Source: Modicisalibacter xianhensis (GTDB taxonomy: Bacteria; Pseudomonadota; Gammaproteobacteria; Pseudomonadales; Halomonadaceae). Taken from it: a DNA stretch of 64,000 nt. Positions 30,420 through 39,554 of this stretch are shown here, piece after piece. The translations under genes and the position numbers were made by a program. The stretch's first letter is position 1. Every line of letters starts with the position of its first letter. The DNA lies in contig NZ_FOPY01000012.1 in the NCBI RefSeq assembly GCF_900113605.1, positions 94,590-158,589 on the forward strand, given 5' to 3'. Under the pieces are notes generated by a model. That model saw only the letters and a program-made list of their open reading frames with translations. It had not been told where the DNA came from and made no database searches.

Positions 30420-31291
30420 GGATCGGACGTGTTCTCGTCGGATGAATTTTCCGCGCCGGCCAGGCCATCATCGTCGCCTTCGCGATCGACGGTCTGTTGC
30501 TTGCGGGCGCGTTCGGCCAGGCGGGCTTCGAGATCGGCGAAGCTCAGTTCCGGCCGTGCGGACGCCTTCCCGGCGTGTGTCGTCTCGTCGGCCATCCCGG
30601 CCGTCGAGTCCTGCAATGTGTCATGTTGTCCGGCGTCAGGGGCAAGCTCGCCATGCTCTCCCTCGGGCTCGGCGGCGTCGGGGTTCTCGTCATCACCTGG
30701 CGCCTCGCCGGCCTGGCGCGCCTGGGCATCAATGTCATCCTCGTAGATCGGAGCCTCGCCCAGGTCGAACTCCTTGAGTTCGTGCATCGGCGGCAACGCA
30801 TCGAGGGTCTTGAGGCCGAAGTCGTCGAGGAACTGTCTTGTTGTAGCATAGACGGCCGGCCGCCCGGGCACGTCACGATGTCCGACCACGCGGATCCAGC
30901 CACGTTCACTCAGCGTGCGCATGATCGAACTGCTTACCGCCACCCCGCGCACGTCCTCGATGTCGCCGCGCGTCACCGGCTGGCGATAGGCGATCAGCGC
31001 CAGTGTTTCCAGCAGGGCCCGCGAATAGCGCTGCGGACGCTCGTCCCAGAGCCGCGACACCCAAGGCGACAGGCGCTGGCGAATACGCACCTGGTAGCCG
31101 GAGGCGGTCTCGATGAGTTCCAGCGCCGAGCTTTCCAGGCGAGCGCCCAGCATCTCCAGCGCCTCGCGCAGCTCACGACGCGGCGGACATTCGTGGTCGT
31201 CGAACAGCCCTTCCAGGCGCTCCACCGGCAACGGCTCGCCCGCCGCGAGCAGGGCCGCTTCGAGAATCTCGTCGAGGCGTACGCTGGCCAT
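30416..31291 (-). CDS. scpB: Segregation and condensation protein B
   Basis: A 291-residue ScpB, the kite-type subunit of the SMC-ScpAB condensin. Two winged-helix domains occupy about residues 1-180 ([30 protein letters not shown] is diagnostic). The remaining C-terminal third is a long acidic extension rich in Glu, Asp and Ala, with unknown role. The gene is joined to scpA and rluB by ATGA overlaps at both ends. Confidence 0.93.
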   Translation of the reverse strand: MASVRLDEILEAALLAAGEPLPVERLEGLFDDHECPPRRELREALEMLGARLESSALELIETASGYQVRIRQRLSPWVSRLWDERPQRYSRALLETLALIAYRQPVTRGDIEDVRGVAVSSSIMRTLSERGWIRVVGHRDVPGRPAVYATTRQFLDDFGLKTLDALPPMHELKEFDLGEAPIYEDDIDAQARQAGEAPGDDENPDAAEPEGEHGELAPDAGQHDTLQDSTAGMADETTHAGKASARPELSFADLEARLAERARKQQTVDREGDDDGLAGAENSSDENTSDP

Positions 31292-32256
31292 CAGGTCGTC
31301 TCCTCGAAGGCGCTCTCCCCTTCGCCCTCCGCATCGCTCATCGCGTCGTCGACGGAATCGGCCTCGTAGGCGCCCTCCTCGCTCATAGGCTGACGGGCAC
31401 GGACATGAATGGGTGTGAGGGGCTCATTCTGCACGATCTCGATCATCGATTCCTTGGCCAGCTCGAGAATCGCCATGAAGGTGACCACCACCCCGGCACG
31501 ACCCTCCTCGAGGGTGAAGAGCGACACGAACGGCGTGAAGTGCTCATGGCTGAGGCGCTCCATGATACGCAGCATGCGTTCGCGGGTGGAAAGCACCTCG
31601 CGGCTGATGGTGTGTGCCTGGGTCAGCTCGGCACGCCGCAGGATGCCCGACAGGGCGCGCAGCAGCTCGTCGAGCTCGACCTCGGGGTGGATGACGCGGG
31701 TTTCCAGCGCCGGCAGGCCCGCCTGTGCACCGAACCAGTCACGCCCCACCCGTGGCAGTTCATCGAGGCCTTCGGCGGCAAGCTTGAGCCGCTCGTACTC
31801 CTGCAGGCGGCGGATCAGCTCGGCACGCGGGTCTTCGTCGTCCTCGTCGCCGTCGGCCTTGGGCGGGCGCGGCAACAGCGTGCGCGACTTGATCTCGGCC
31901 AGCATCGCCGCCATCAGCAGATATTCTCCGGCGAGCTCGATCTCCAACGCCTTCATCAACTCGATGTACTCGATGTACTGGTGGGTGATGGCTGCGACAT
32001 CGATGGCCAGGATATCGAGGTTCTGGCGGCGGATCAGGTAGAGCAACAAATCCAGCGGCCCCTCGAAGGACTCGAGAAACACCCGCAGCGCCTCCGGCGG
32101 GATATAGAGGTCTTCCGGCAACTCGGTAATCGGCTGGTCGTGCAGGCGCGCCAGCACCGCCGCCGTCTGCTGGGCGGCGGTCGACTCGGGCGTTGCGACA
32201 CTCTCCGACGTTTCACTCACGGATGGCGGGACCTTCGTCACAGGGGCAATGGACAA
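31291..32256 (-). CDS. scpA: Segregation and condensation protein A
   Basis: A ScpA kleisin of up to 321 residues that bridges SMC heads. The N-terminal FEGPLDLLLYLIRRQNLDI and the EYLLMAAMLAEIKSRTLLP segment are diagnostic, and the C-terminal winged helix (FTLEEGRAGVVVTFMAILELAKE) precedes an acidic tail. No ATG is available before the conserved region. Candidates are TTG 32256, GTG 32241 and GTG 32220; I list the longest but the last is as likely. It overlaps scpB as ATGA. Confidence 0.92.
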   Translation of the reverse strand: MSIAPVTKVPPSVSETSESVATPESTAAQQTAAVLARLHDQPITELPEDLYIPPEALRVFLESFEGPLDLLLYLIRRQNLDILAIDVAAITHQYIEYIELMKALEIELAGEYLLMAAMLAEIKSRTLLPRPPKADGDEDDEDPRAELIRRLQEYERLKLAAEGLDELPRVGRDWFGAQAGLPALETRVIHPEVELDELLRALSGILRRAELTQAHTISREVLSTRERMLRIMERLSHEHFTPFVSLFTLEEGRAGVVVTFMAILELAKESMIEIVQNEPLTPIHVRARQPMSEEGAYEADSVDDAMSDAEGEGESAFEETT

Positions 32257-32307
32257 ACGCGTAGTCTACCAAGTGTTGCCGGCCCCTAGCATTCGAAATA
32301 CCGTCGA

Positions 32308-34098
32308 TCAGGCCAGTGATTCGGCATTATCCGCCTTGCGATAGCGGCCTACATAATCGAACAGCTTTTCGCGCACCTGCCAGTGCCGCCCGACCCGGCG
32401 GCCGATCACGAAATCCGGTGCCTTCAGACGACGGCGCTCCTCGATCACTTCGTCGGGCGAAGCCGGCCACCAGACGCTGCCTGGCGCGCGCAGATGATGG
32501 CGCAGGAAGGCGGCAGCAAACGCACCGCGCTGGGCCGGCGTTTCCAGCGCGAACCACTCGTCCAGCGTGGCGCCATCCTCGTCGTGGTAGGTGACCTTGA
32601 GGCGCGGCAGGCCGCGCCCGTTGACGGTGGCGGCGAGTTGCATGCCACTGACGCGCAGCACCCGGGCGTCCTTGAGGCGCAGCGCGTCCTTGAGCTTGTC
32701 GTCGGGGTCGACCAGCCGCTCGCCGCAGCCATGGCAGCTACGCGCGGCGATATCGTTTTCCGCGCCGCATTGCTCACACACCTTGAAGCGAAAACGGAAA
32801 TCGCATTGTCGGGTACGGCCTGACGCATCCTCGACTAAGCCCTGGCAGCGCCGTCCGTAATGCTCAATGACCAGCTCGCCGTCGCGCTTGCCCCAGAACA
32901 GGTTGGCATGACCGCAATCCGGACACTCGACCTGCACCGGCTCGGCATCCGAGGCCGGCTTGGGCGTACCGACCTCGGGGGCATACAGGTCCCAGGGGTT
33001 GCCGGCGTAGTCGAGGATCAGGCAATCCTCCTTGCCCGGCGCCAGGCGCAGGCCGCGCCCGACGATCTGCTGATAGAGGCTGACCGACTCGGTGGGGCGC
33101 AGGATGGCGATCAAATCGACGTGCGGCGCATCGAAACCGGTGGTCAATACCGCCACATTGACCAGGTACTTGAGTCGCTGTGCCTTGAACGCGTCGATCA
33201 GCCGTTCGCGCTCGCGCGACGGGGTCTTGCCGGTGACCAGCGCCGCCTGCCCCTCGGGCAGGTAACCCATGATCTCCTCGGCATGCTCGATGGTGGCCGC
33301 GAACACCATCACGCCGCGCCGCTCCTGAGACCGCTCGACGACCTCATCGAGGATGGTCGGCGTGGCGCGGTTGCCACGCACCACCCGGTTGAGCTCTTCC
33401 TCGGCGAACAGCCCGCGCACGTTGGGCATGAGCTGCGAGAAATCGTAGCGCGCCACGGCGGCATCCACGCGCTGCGGCGGTGCCAGGTAGCCCTGCTTGA
33501 CCATCAGGCGCAGCGGCTGCTCGAACACGCAGTCCTGAAAGAAACAATCGGCCTCGCCGCGCACCATGCCAAGGTAATGGCGATGGTAGATGAAACCCTG
33601 GCCCAGCCGGAACGGGGTGGCGGTCAGGCCCAGGATCTTGAGGCGGGGATTGGCACGCTGCAGGTGGTCGATGACCTGGCGATAGCTGGCATTCTCGTCC
33701 GGCGAGACGCGATGGCACTCGTCGATGACCAACAGGGTGAAACCGCCGTCATAGAAGCTCGCCAGGTTGCGCACCACCGACTGCACCGAGCCGAAGACCA
33801 CCTGGCGGGCGGCTTCCTTGCGCCCCAGGCCGGCACTGAAGATATCGGCCTCGAGGCCATAGGCCTGGTACTTGGCATGGTTCTGCTCGACCAGCTCGCG
33901 CACGTGGGCCAGCACCAGCACCCGGCCACGTGCCAGGCGAGCCAGCTCGGCAATGACCAGCGACTTGCCGCTGCCGGTGGGCAGCACCACCACCGCCGGC
34001 GCGTCGCTGGCGCGAAAGTGACCGACGACATGCGATACGGCCTGGTGCTGATAAGGGCGTAGCTCGGGAGGCGACACGGGGCGGGAATCGGCTGGCAT
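32308..34098 (-). CDS. radD: DEAD/DEAH-box helicase RadD (YejH)
   Basis: A 596-residue superfamily 2 protein, near the 586 of E. coli RadD, which takes part in recombinational repair and interacts with single-strand binding protein. Walker A TGSGKS is at 41-46, the Walker B box DECH at 126-129, and motif VI in [12 protein letters not shown]. Cysteine pairs in [15 protein letters not shown] and CHGCGE form a RadD-typical zinc-binding region. The ATG at 34098 is preferred over the upstream TTG 34119. Confidence 0.92.
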   Translation of the reverse strand: MPADSRPVSPPELRPYQHQAVSHVVGHFRASDAPAVVVLPTGSGKSLVIAELARLARGRVLVLAHVRELVEQNHAKYQAYGLEADIFSAGLGRKEAARQVVFGSVQSVVRNLASFYDGGFTLLVIDECHRVSPDENASYRQVIDHLQRANPRLKILGLTATPFRLGQGFIYHRHYLGMVRGEADCFFQDCVFEQPLRLMVKQGYLAPPQRVDAAVARYDFSQLMPNVRGLFAEEELNRVVRGNRATPTILDEVVERSQERRGVMVFAATIEHAEEIMGYLPEGQAALVTGKTPSRERERLIDAFKAQRLKYLVNVAVLTTGFDAPHVDLIAILRPTESVSLYQQIVGRGLRLAPGKEDCLILDYAGNPWDLYAPEVGTPKPASDAEPVQVECPDCGHANLFWGKRDGELVIEHYGRRCQGLVEDASGRTRQCDFRFRFKVCEQCGAENDIAARSCHGCGERLVDPDDKLKDALRLKDARVLRVSGMQLAATVNGRGLPRLKVTYHDEDGATLDEWFALETPAQRGAFAAAFLRHHLRAPGSVWWPASPDEVIEERRRLKAPDFVIGRRVGRHWQVREKLFDYVGRYRKADNAESLA

Positions 34099-34257
34099 GA
34101 CGTACCGGGATTGAAACAAGCCGCCATTTTAAACTTTTCATGTTACGAACAATACCTCTCCATGCCAGCGACACGGAACTGCAAGCAGGACTGCTAGACT
34201 AAGAGGTAAGGCCAGGGAGGGCGCAGGAATTCACTCACCGCAACGAGGAGGGAAACC

Positions 34258-34470
34258 ATGAAATTTCCCGAGAAACTTCCCACCGGCCCCGAATGCCCCG
34301 AATGCGGTAGCCGCGAGAAGCGCTTCCCGCCCGGTCGTGTTGGCGCGTATCACGTATTCTGCGACCAGTGCGGCTACGACTTTGGCCGTTTCGACAGCCT
34401 CAGCCGCCATTATGAGCACATGCTCGATGACCTGGAGCGCAAGCTGGGCGTCGACTCCACACCCCGCTGA
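34258..34470 (+). CDS. Small zinc-ribbon protein of unknown function
   Basis: A 70-residue protein preceded by GAGGAGGG. Cys13, Cys16, Cys35 and Cys38 (CPEC…CDQC) form a probable zinc ribbon, followed by a helix (SLSRHYEHMLDDLERKL). I recognise no characterised family. It is divergent from radD, and its end lies 9 bases from the convergent eutR. Confidence 0.78.
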   Translation: MKFPEKLPTGPECPECGSREKRFPPGRVGAYHVFCDQCGYDFGRFDSLSRHYEHMLDDLERKLGVDSTPR

Positions 34471-34479
34471 ACAGCGAAA

Positions 34480-35448
34480 TCAGCATCTTGCCGGGGCGCC
34501 ACGATACCGGCCCAGTGTCTCGGAGGGCGACTCGCCGAACAGTCGGCGATAGTCTTGAGAGAACTGACCGAGATGATAGAACCCCCAATCGTTGGCTGCC
34601 CCGGTCACCGTGGTCGTGCAATCCGGCTGCGCCAGGAGGCGCCGAACCCGATTCAGGCGTGCCGTGCGCAGGAACTGCACCGGACTGATGCCCAGAATGC
34701 TGGTGAAACAATACTGCAGCGTACGTTGACTGACGTGGGTCAGTTCGCAGAGTTCGGCCACAGTCACCGGCGCGTGTTCAGGGTCATCGACATAACGCTT
34801 GACCTGATCCACGACCCGCTTGCGATGCGGATAGCTCGGCGGCACGTCGTCACAGGGCATCTCCTTCTGCAACAATTCGACCAGGGCCATCATCAGGATA
34901 TCGCGATGGATCTGTGGCGCCAGCGGGTCGCGACTGGCTTGCAGCAGCCGCTCGATCAGGAAGGTGACCGAATCCCGCGTTTGTGGTGGCAGGCGCAGAC
35001 GCATGTACGTAGTGGGAGCCCGCTCCAGCAGGGCCAAACCAGCCTCACCGGCAGCACTCGCCAGCAACCGACGGCTGACCACCAGGCCGTAGATGGTGAA
35101 ATCCTCAGGGGTGACCAGCTCGAAGTCGCGGTGCCCGGGCTGGCACATCACCTCGGCCTCGCCCACCGGTCGCCCGTTGATGCGGCAGTCCAAAGCCGCA
35201 GGAATGCCGATCCACAGCGATTCCGGCCAGACATTGCACTGCTGGCGCAAGGCCTGGCTGGTGTGTTCCCGGAACACCTGCATCTCGTCCAGCTGGACTT
35301 CGTCGATGCGTCCGTAAAAGGCCCCGCCGCTGATCTGGTCGTACTCCTGGCACCAGTCGGTCAGGTTATGGGCATGCTCGTCGGCATCCCGCGCCTCCCA
35401 CATGCACCGTAGTGGTGCAAGATTTCTTTCCTGAGCGTCTACAGGCAT
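34480..35448 (-). CDS. eutR: AraC-family regulator of ethanolamine utilisation (EutR-like)
   Basis: A 322-residue AraC/XylS regulator. The C-terminal domain (about 220-318) has two helix-turn-helices: VTVAELCELTHVSQRTLQYCF and the GFYHLGQFSQDYRRLFGESPSETL second motif. The N-terminal region resembles EutR-type sensors. The assignment is supported by its divergent position to eutBC and the ethanolamine permease; EutR responds to ethanolamine and cobalamin in enterobacteria. AGGGG precedes the ATG at 35448. Confidence 0.88.
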   Translation of the reverse strand: MPVDAQERNLAPLRCMWEARDADEHAHNLTDWCQEYDQISGGAFYGRIDEVQLDEMQVFREHTSQALRQQCNVWPESLWIGIPAALDCRINGRPVGEAEVMCQPGHRDFELVTPEDFTIYGLVVSRRLLASAAGEAGLALLERAPTTYMRLRLPPQTRDSVTFLIERLLQASRDPLAPQIHRDILMMALVELLQKEMPCDDVPPSYPHRKRVVDQVKRYVDDPEHAPVTVAELCELTHVSQRTLQYCFTSILGISPVQFLRTARLNRVRRLLAQPDCTTTVTGAANDWGFYHLGQFSQDYRRLFGESPSETLGRYRGAPARC

Positions 35449-35494
35449 GCTGTTCGCCCCTCCCTCGCGCGCCCCGTTACAAGGCCGCGCCATA

Positions 35495-35516
35495 TCTCAT
35501 TGTTTTTGCTATGAGA
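35495..35516. promoter_or_regulatory. Inverted repeat in the eutR/eutB control region
   Basis: TCTCAT (35495-35500) and ATGAGA (35511-35516) flank a 10-base, T-rich spacer, in the 192-base divergent gap. It is the best candidate for a regulator site. A second small hairpin (ACGTCC-N5-GGACGT, 35605-35621) lies in the eutB leader just before its ribosome-binding site. Confidence 0.4.
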
Positions 35517-35640
35517 CTCAGGTTTGCCAAAAATCGATAACGCTGGCAACGAGCGTCTCGCTACCTTGGTCAAGCAAGTTTCGTTCCGTCCCGAGCCGCG
35601 GGCTACGTCCGCGAGGGACGTCTTTCGAGGTAGGTACCGC

Positions 35641-37056
35641 ATGGCCGAGGAATACAATTACACGCTAGGTGGCCAACGCTATCGCTTCAAGGGGCTGGCC
35701 GAACTGATGGCCAAGGCAACCCCGGCCCGCTCGGGCGACCGCCTGGCCGGAGTGATCGCCGCGTCCGCCGAGGAACGCGTGGTAGCGCAGATGGCGCTTG
35801 CCGAGCTGCCACTCAAGACCTTTCTCGAGGATCTGCTGATCCCCTACGAAGCCGACGAGATCACCCGCCTGATCGTCGATACCCACGACGCCGAAGCGTT
35901 CGCTCCCATCGCTCACCTGACCGTCGGTGACTTCCGCAACTGGTTGCTCAGCGACCTGGCCACGCCCGAGGTGCTCGCCGGCGTGCGTGCCGGCATTACC
36001 CCGGAAATGGCTGCCGCGGTGAGCAAGATCATGCGCAACCAGGACCTGATCCTGGTGGCGCGCAAGTGCCGTGTCTCCACAGCGTTTCGCAATACCATCG
36101 GCCTGCCGGGACGACTGTCGACGCGCCTGCAGCCCAACCACCCCACCGACGACGTGACGGGCATTGCCGCGAGCATCCTCGACGGCCTGCTTTACGGCAA
36201 TGGCGATGCGGTGATCGGCATCAATCCTGCCACCGACAATGTCGCGCAGAGCGTCAAGCTGATGCGCCTGATGGACGAGGTGATCCGCAAGTACACCATT
36301 CCGACCCAGTCCTGCGTGCTGACCCACGTCACCAACACCCTGGAGGCCATCGAGCAGGGAGCGCCCGTCGACCTGGTCTTTCAGTCGATCGGCGGCACCG
36401 AGGCCACCAACAGCAGTTTCGGCTTCAACCTCAACGTGTTGGCCGAAGCCCGCGACGCCGCCGTGTCGCTGAAGCGCGGCACGGTGGGCAGCAACGTCAT
36501 GTACTTCGAGACCGGCCAGGGCAGCTCACTGTCCGCCGATGCTCACCACGGCCTCGACCAGCAGACCTGCGAGGCACGCGCCTACGCCGTGGCTCGCCAC
36601 TTCGACCCACTATTGGTCAACACCGTGGTCGGCTTCATCGGCCCCGAGTACCTGTTCGATGGCAAGGAAATCATCCGCGCCGGGTTGGAAGATCACTTCT
36701 GCGGCAAGCTGCTCGGCGTGCCGATGGGCTGCGATATCTGCTACACCAACCACGCCGAGGCCGACCAGAACGACATGGACAACCTGCTCACGCTCCTCGG
36801 CGTGGCAGGCTGCAACTTCATCATGGGCATCCCGGGCTCGGACGACATCATGCTCAATTATCAGACCACCTCGTTCCACGACGCGCTCTATGCTCGCCGC
36901 GTGCTGGGGTTGGGCCCGGCTCCCGAGTTCGAACGCTGGCTGGCCGAGATGGCGATCTTCGATGACGTCGCCAACCATCGCCTCAATGACCGCCTGCCGG
37001 ACTCCTTCGCCCGTTCGCTGGCTAACCTTCCCGCCGGAGCCGATCATGACGGATAA
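35641..37056 (+). CDS. eutB: Ethanolamine ammonia-lyase large subunit
   Basis: A 471-residue adenosylcobalamin-dependent large subunit (E. coli EutB: 453) that converts ethanolamine to acetaldehyde and ammonia with EutC. Conserved blocks are GIPGRLSTRLQPN-like (GLPGRLSTRLQPN), FETGQGS-LSA, VGFIGPEYL, RAGLEDHFCGKL and CYTNHAEADQ. The start at 35641 follows GAGGTAGG. It overlaps eutC by 11 bases. There is no EutA reactivase or shell-protein gene beside it. Confidence 0.97.
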   Translation: MAEEYNYTLGGQRYRFKGLAELMAKATPARSGDRLAGVIAASAEERVVAQMALAELPLKTFLEDLLIPYEADEITRLIVDTHDAEAFAPIAHLTVGDFRNWLLSDLATPEVLAGVRAGITPEMAAAVSKIMRNQDLILVARKCRVSTAFRNTIGLPGRLSTRLQPNHPTDDVTGIAASILDGLLYGNGDAVIGINPATDNVAQSVKLMRLMDEVIRKYTIPTQSCVLTHVTNTLEAIEQGAPVDLVFQSIGGTEATNSSFGFNLNVLAEARDAAVSLKRGTVGSNVMYFETGQGSSLSADAHHGLDQQTCEARAYAVARHFDPLLVNTVVGFIGPEYLFDGKEIIRAGLEDHFCGKLLGVPMGCDICYTNHAEADQNDMDNLLTLLGVAGCNFIMGIPGSDDIMLNYQTTSFHDALYARRVLGLGPAPEFERWLAEMAIFDDVANHRLNDRLPDSFARSLANLPAGADHDG

Positions 37057-37876
37057 CCTGCCAAGCAACGGAGTCACGGACAACCCCTGGCGACGGCTGC
37101 GCGAGTTTACTGATGCGCGCATCGGCCTGGGTCGTGCCGGCATTAGCCTGCCCACCGACCGGCTGCTGGAGTTCCAGCTGGCACATGCCCGCGCCCAGGA
37201 CGCGGTACATCTGCCGCTCGACGTCGAGAGACTGTGTCACGACCTTGCCGAACTGACGAATGACGCCCCGCCGTGCCTCGTGCATAGCCGCGCCGCGGAT
37301 CGCATGACCTATCTGCAACGCCCTGACTGGGGGCGTCGCCTCGACGAGGCCTCCCGCGAGCGCCTGAGTCATGGTGAAGACATGCCCCAGGCGCCTTTTG
37401 ATCTGGCCATCGTGATTGTCGACGGCCTGTCCTCGCTGGCCGTGCAGCAGAACGCCGTGCCGTTCCTGCGTGAACTGACCGACGCGCTGGAGGACGACAG
37501 TCAGTTCGACTGGAATCTGGCACCACTAACGGTGGTCGAGCAGGGACGCGTCGCCATCGGCGACGAGATCGGCGAGCTGCTCAATGCCCGAGCAGTGCTG
37601 GTCATGATCGGCGAGCGCCCTGGCCTGAGTTCGCCCGACAGCCTGGGGCTCTACCTGACCTGGGCACCGAAGGTCGGGCTCACCGATGCCTACCGCAATT
37701 GCATTTCCAACGTGCGCCCGGCGGGGCTGGCCTATCCCGAGGCCAGCCGGCGGCTACTTTACCTGCTGCGCGAGTCGCGCCAGAAGCAGCTCTCCGGCGT
37801 GCAGTTGAAAGACCGCACCCAGGATGACGTGATCGACCACCAGGGCGACGGCATACGCAACTTCCTGATTTCCTGA
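37046..37876 (+). CDS. eutC: Ethanolamine ammonia-lyase small subunit
   Basis: A 276-residue EutC, which with EutB forms the cobalamin-binding active site. Family segments include ARIGLGRAGISLPT, IVDGLSSLAVQQ, IGERPGLSSPDSLGLYLTW and CISNVRPAGLAYPEA. The start at 37046 lies within the end of eutB and follows GGAG, which points to translational coupling. The N-terminal extension that targets EutC to microcompartments in enterobacteria is not evident. Confidence 0.96.
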   Translation: MTDNLPSNGVTDNPWRRLREFTDARIGLGRAGISLPTDRLLEFQLAHARAQDAVHLPLDVERLCHDLAELTNDAPPCLVHSRAADRMTYLQRPDWGRRLDEASRERLSHGEDMPQAPFDLAIVIVDGLSSLAVQQNAVPFLRELTDALEDDSQFDWNLAPLTVVEQGRVAIGDEIGELLNARAVLVMIGERPGLSSPDSLGLYLTWAPKVGLTDAYRNCISNVRPAGLAYPEASRRLLYLLRESRQKQLSGVQLKDRTQDDVIDHQGDGIRNFLIS

Positions 37877-37917
37877 AATCCCCTTCCGTCCAACAACAAC
37901 AGGCAAGGAGGTGTCGC

Positions 37918-39348
37918 ATGAGCGGCCCATCAATCGACCAGGATTACCTGGCCAAACGTCAACTGCGCAAGGGCACGGCCGGCTGGGTCCTGCTGGCCGG
38001 GCTCGGCGTGTCCTATGTGATTTCCGGTGATTTCGCCGGTTGGAACTTCGGCATTGCCGAAGCCGGCTGGGGCGGTTTCGTCATTGCCGCCGCGCTGATG
38101 GGGCTGATGTACTTCGCCCTCGTGCTGTCGCTGGCCGAGATGTCGGCGGCGATTCCCGCCGCCGGTGGTGGCTACAGCTTTGCGCGGCAGGCCATGGGCC
38201 CGGCCGGAGGCTACCTGACCGGGCTGGCGGTACTGATCGAGTACGCCCTGGCGCCGGCAGCCATCGTCATCTTCATCGGCGCTGCCATGGAAGAACTGCT
38301 GGGAATCAACGGGCCGCTGGTCTATGCCCTGTTCTATGCGGTGTTCATCGGCATTCACCTGGCCGGTGTCGGTGAGGCGCTCAAGGTCATGATGGTAATC
38401 AGCGGGCTGGCGGTGTTTGCCATCGTCGCTACCGCCGTGGCCCTGCTGGGCGACTTCGACGCCAGTCGACTGTTCGATATCGCCCCCACCGACGCGGCGG
38501 GCGCCAGTGCCTTCATGCCCTTTGGCTGGGCCGGCATCTGGGCAGCGCTGCCGTTCGGCATGTGGCTGTTCCTGGCCGTGGAGGGGGTGCCGCTGGCCGC
38601 CGAGGAATCCAAGGACCCGGCCCGCGACATGCCCAAGGGCATCATCGGCGCCATGATCTTTCTGCTGTTCACGGCGGTACTGGTGGTGTTCCTGCTGGCC
38701 GGTGCGGCAGGCGCCGACGCCATCGGCGCCAGTGGCGTGCCGCTGGTCGATGCGCTCAACGCCGCCGGCAACGGCACCTTGGCCACGGTGGTCAACGTGC
38801 TCGGCCTGGCCGGGCTTATCGCCTCGTTCTTCTCGATCATCTACGGCTACAGCCGCCTGGTGTTTGCCCTATCGCGTGCCGGCTACCTGCCGAAAGTGCT
38901 GTCGCTGACCAGCCAGCGCAAGGCGCCAACCTGGGCCTTGGTGGTGCCGGGCGTGTTCGGCTTCCTGGTCTCGCTGAGCGGCGAAGGCGACCTGATCCTG
39001 GGCATGGCCGTGGTCGGTGCCACGCTCTCCTACGCACTGATGGCCGCCAGCCACATTTTGCTGCGGCTCAAGCGCCCCGATCTGCCTCGCCCCTACAGGA
39101 CACCGGGTGGCATCGTGACGTCCTCGGTCGCCCTGGTACTCTCGCTGGTGGCATTGACCGGGGTCTACGCCTTCGACCCACGTGCCTTCAACTACACGAT
39201 CGTGCTGTTCGTGATCGGCGCGGCGTATTACTTCCTCTACAGCCGCCATAAGCTGGTCGCCAAGACGGCCGAAGAAGAGTTCCAACTGGTCGCCGATGCG
39301 GAAAGCAGCCTGAGCCACGAGGTACCGCCCGCCGCGACGCCGACCTGA
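37918..39348 (+). CDS. eat: Ethanolamine permease (APC superfamily)
   Basis: A 476-residue APC-superfamily transporter with about 12 hydrophobic segments. It resembles the ethanolamine permeases that stand next to eutBC in Pseudomonas and other non-microcompartment bacteria: the N terminus has GVSYVISGDFAGWNFGI and the middle EGVPLAAEESKDPARDMPKG. AAGGAGGTG precedes the ATG. It is the third gene of the eutB-eutC-permease operon, 41 bases after eutC, and ends before a terminator. Confidence 0.93.
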   Translation: MSGPSIDQDYLAKRQLRKGTAGWVLLAGLGVSYVISGDFAGWNFGIAEAGWGGFVIAAALMGLMYFALVLSLAEMSAAIPAAGGGYSFARQAMGPAGGYLTGLAVLIEYALAPAAIVIFIGAAMEELLGINGPLVYALFYAVFIGIHLAGVGEALKVMMVISGLAVFAIVATAVALLGDFDASRLFDIAPTDAAGASAFMPFGWAGIWAALPFGMWLFLAVEGVPLAAEESKDPARDMPKGIIGAMIFLLFTAVLVVFLLAGAAGADAIGASGVPLVDALNAAGNGTLATVVNVLGLAGLIASFFSIIYGYSRLVFALSRAGYLPKVLSLTSQRKAPTWALVVPGVFGFLVSLSGEGDLILGMAVVGATLSYALMAASHILLRLKRPDLPRPYRTPGGIVTSSVALVLSLVALTGVYAFDPRAFNYTIVLFVIGAAYYFLYSRHKLVAKTAEEEFQLVADAESSLSHEVPPAATPT

Positions 39349-39367
39349 CTCCCTTTGCCCATGAAAA

Positions 39368-39397
39368 AAACCGCGGCCCAGCCAAGGGTCGCGGTTT
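39368..39397 (+). terminator. Terminator of the eut operon
   Basis: AAACCGCGGCCC (39368-39379) pairs with GGGTCGCGGTTT (39386-39397), with one G-T pair, and is followed by CGTTTG. A-rich sequence upstream gives a T run on the minus strand, so it may also act on purL read-through. Confidence 0.7.
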
Positions 39398-39432
39398 CGT
39401 TTGAGCCTCTCAGCAGAGCGTCATGCAGCCGA

Positions 39433-39533
39433 AAGCCGGGGGCAGGGCAAAGCAAGGGTCATTTGCCATGGATGGCAAATGTAGCGCCCATGGATGGGTT
39501 TACAGCGCCCTTGCGGCGCCCTGCCCCCGGCTT
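39433..39533. repeat. Nested palindromic REP-like intergenic element
   Basis: A perfect 16-base inverted repeat, AAGCCGGGGGCAGGGC (39433-39448) and GCCCTGCCCCCGGCTT (39518-39533), encloses two smaller palindromes: CATTTGCCAT-GG-ATGGCAAATG (39460-39481) and CCCAT-GG-ATGGG (39488-39497). It lies between the convergent eut operon and purL, the typical site for REP or mRNA-stabilising elements. Only one copy is present in this window. Confidence 0.65.
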
Positions 39534-39554
39534 GCCCATTCGACGTCGAGACGC

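Noticed and set aside
35449..35640. Possible cobalamin riboswitch before eutB
   Set aside because: The gap is only 192 bases, has no B12-box (GCCACTG-like) and no extended conserved helices; only small repeats are present.
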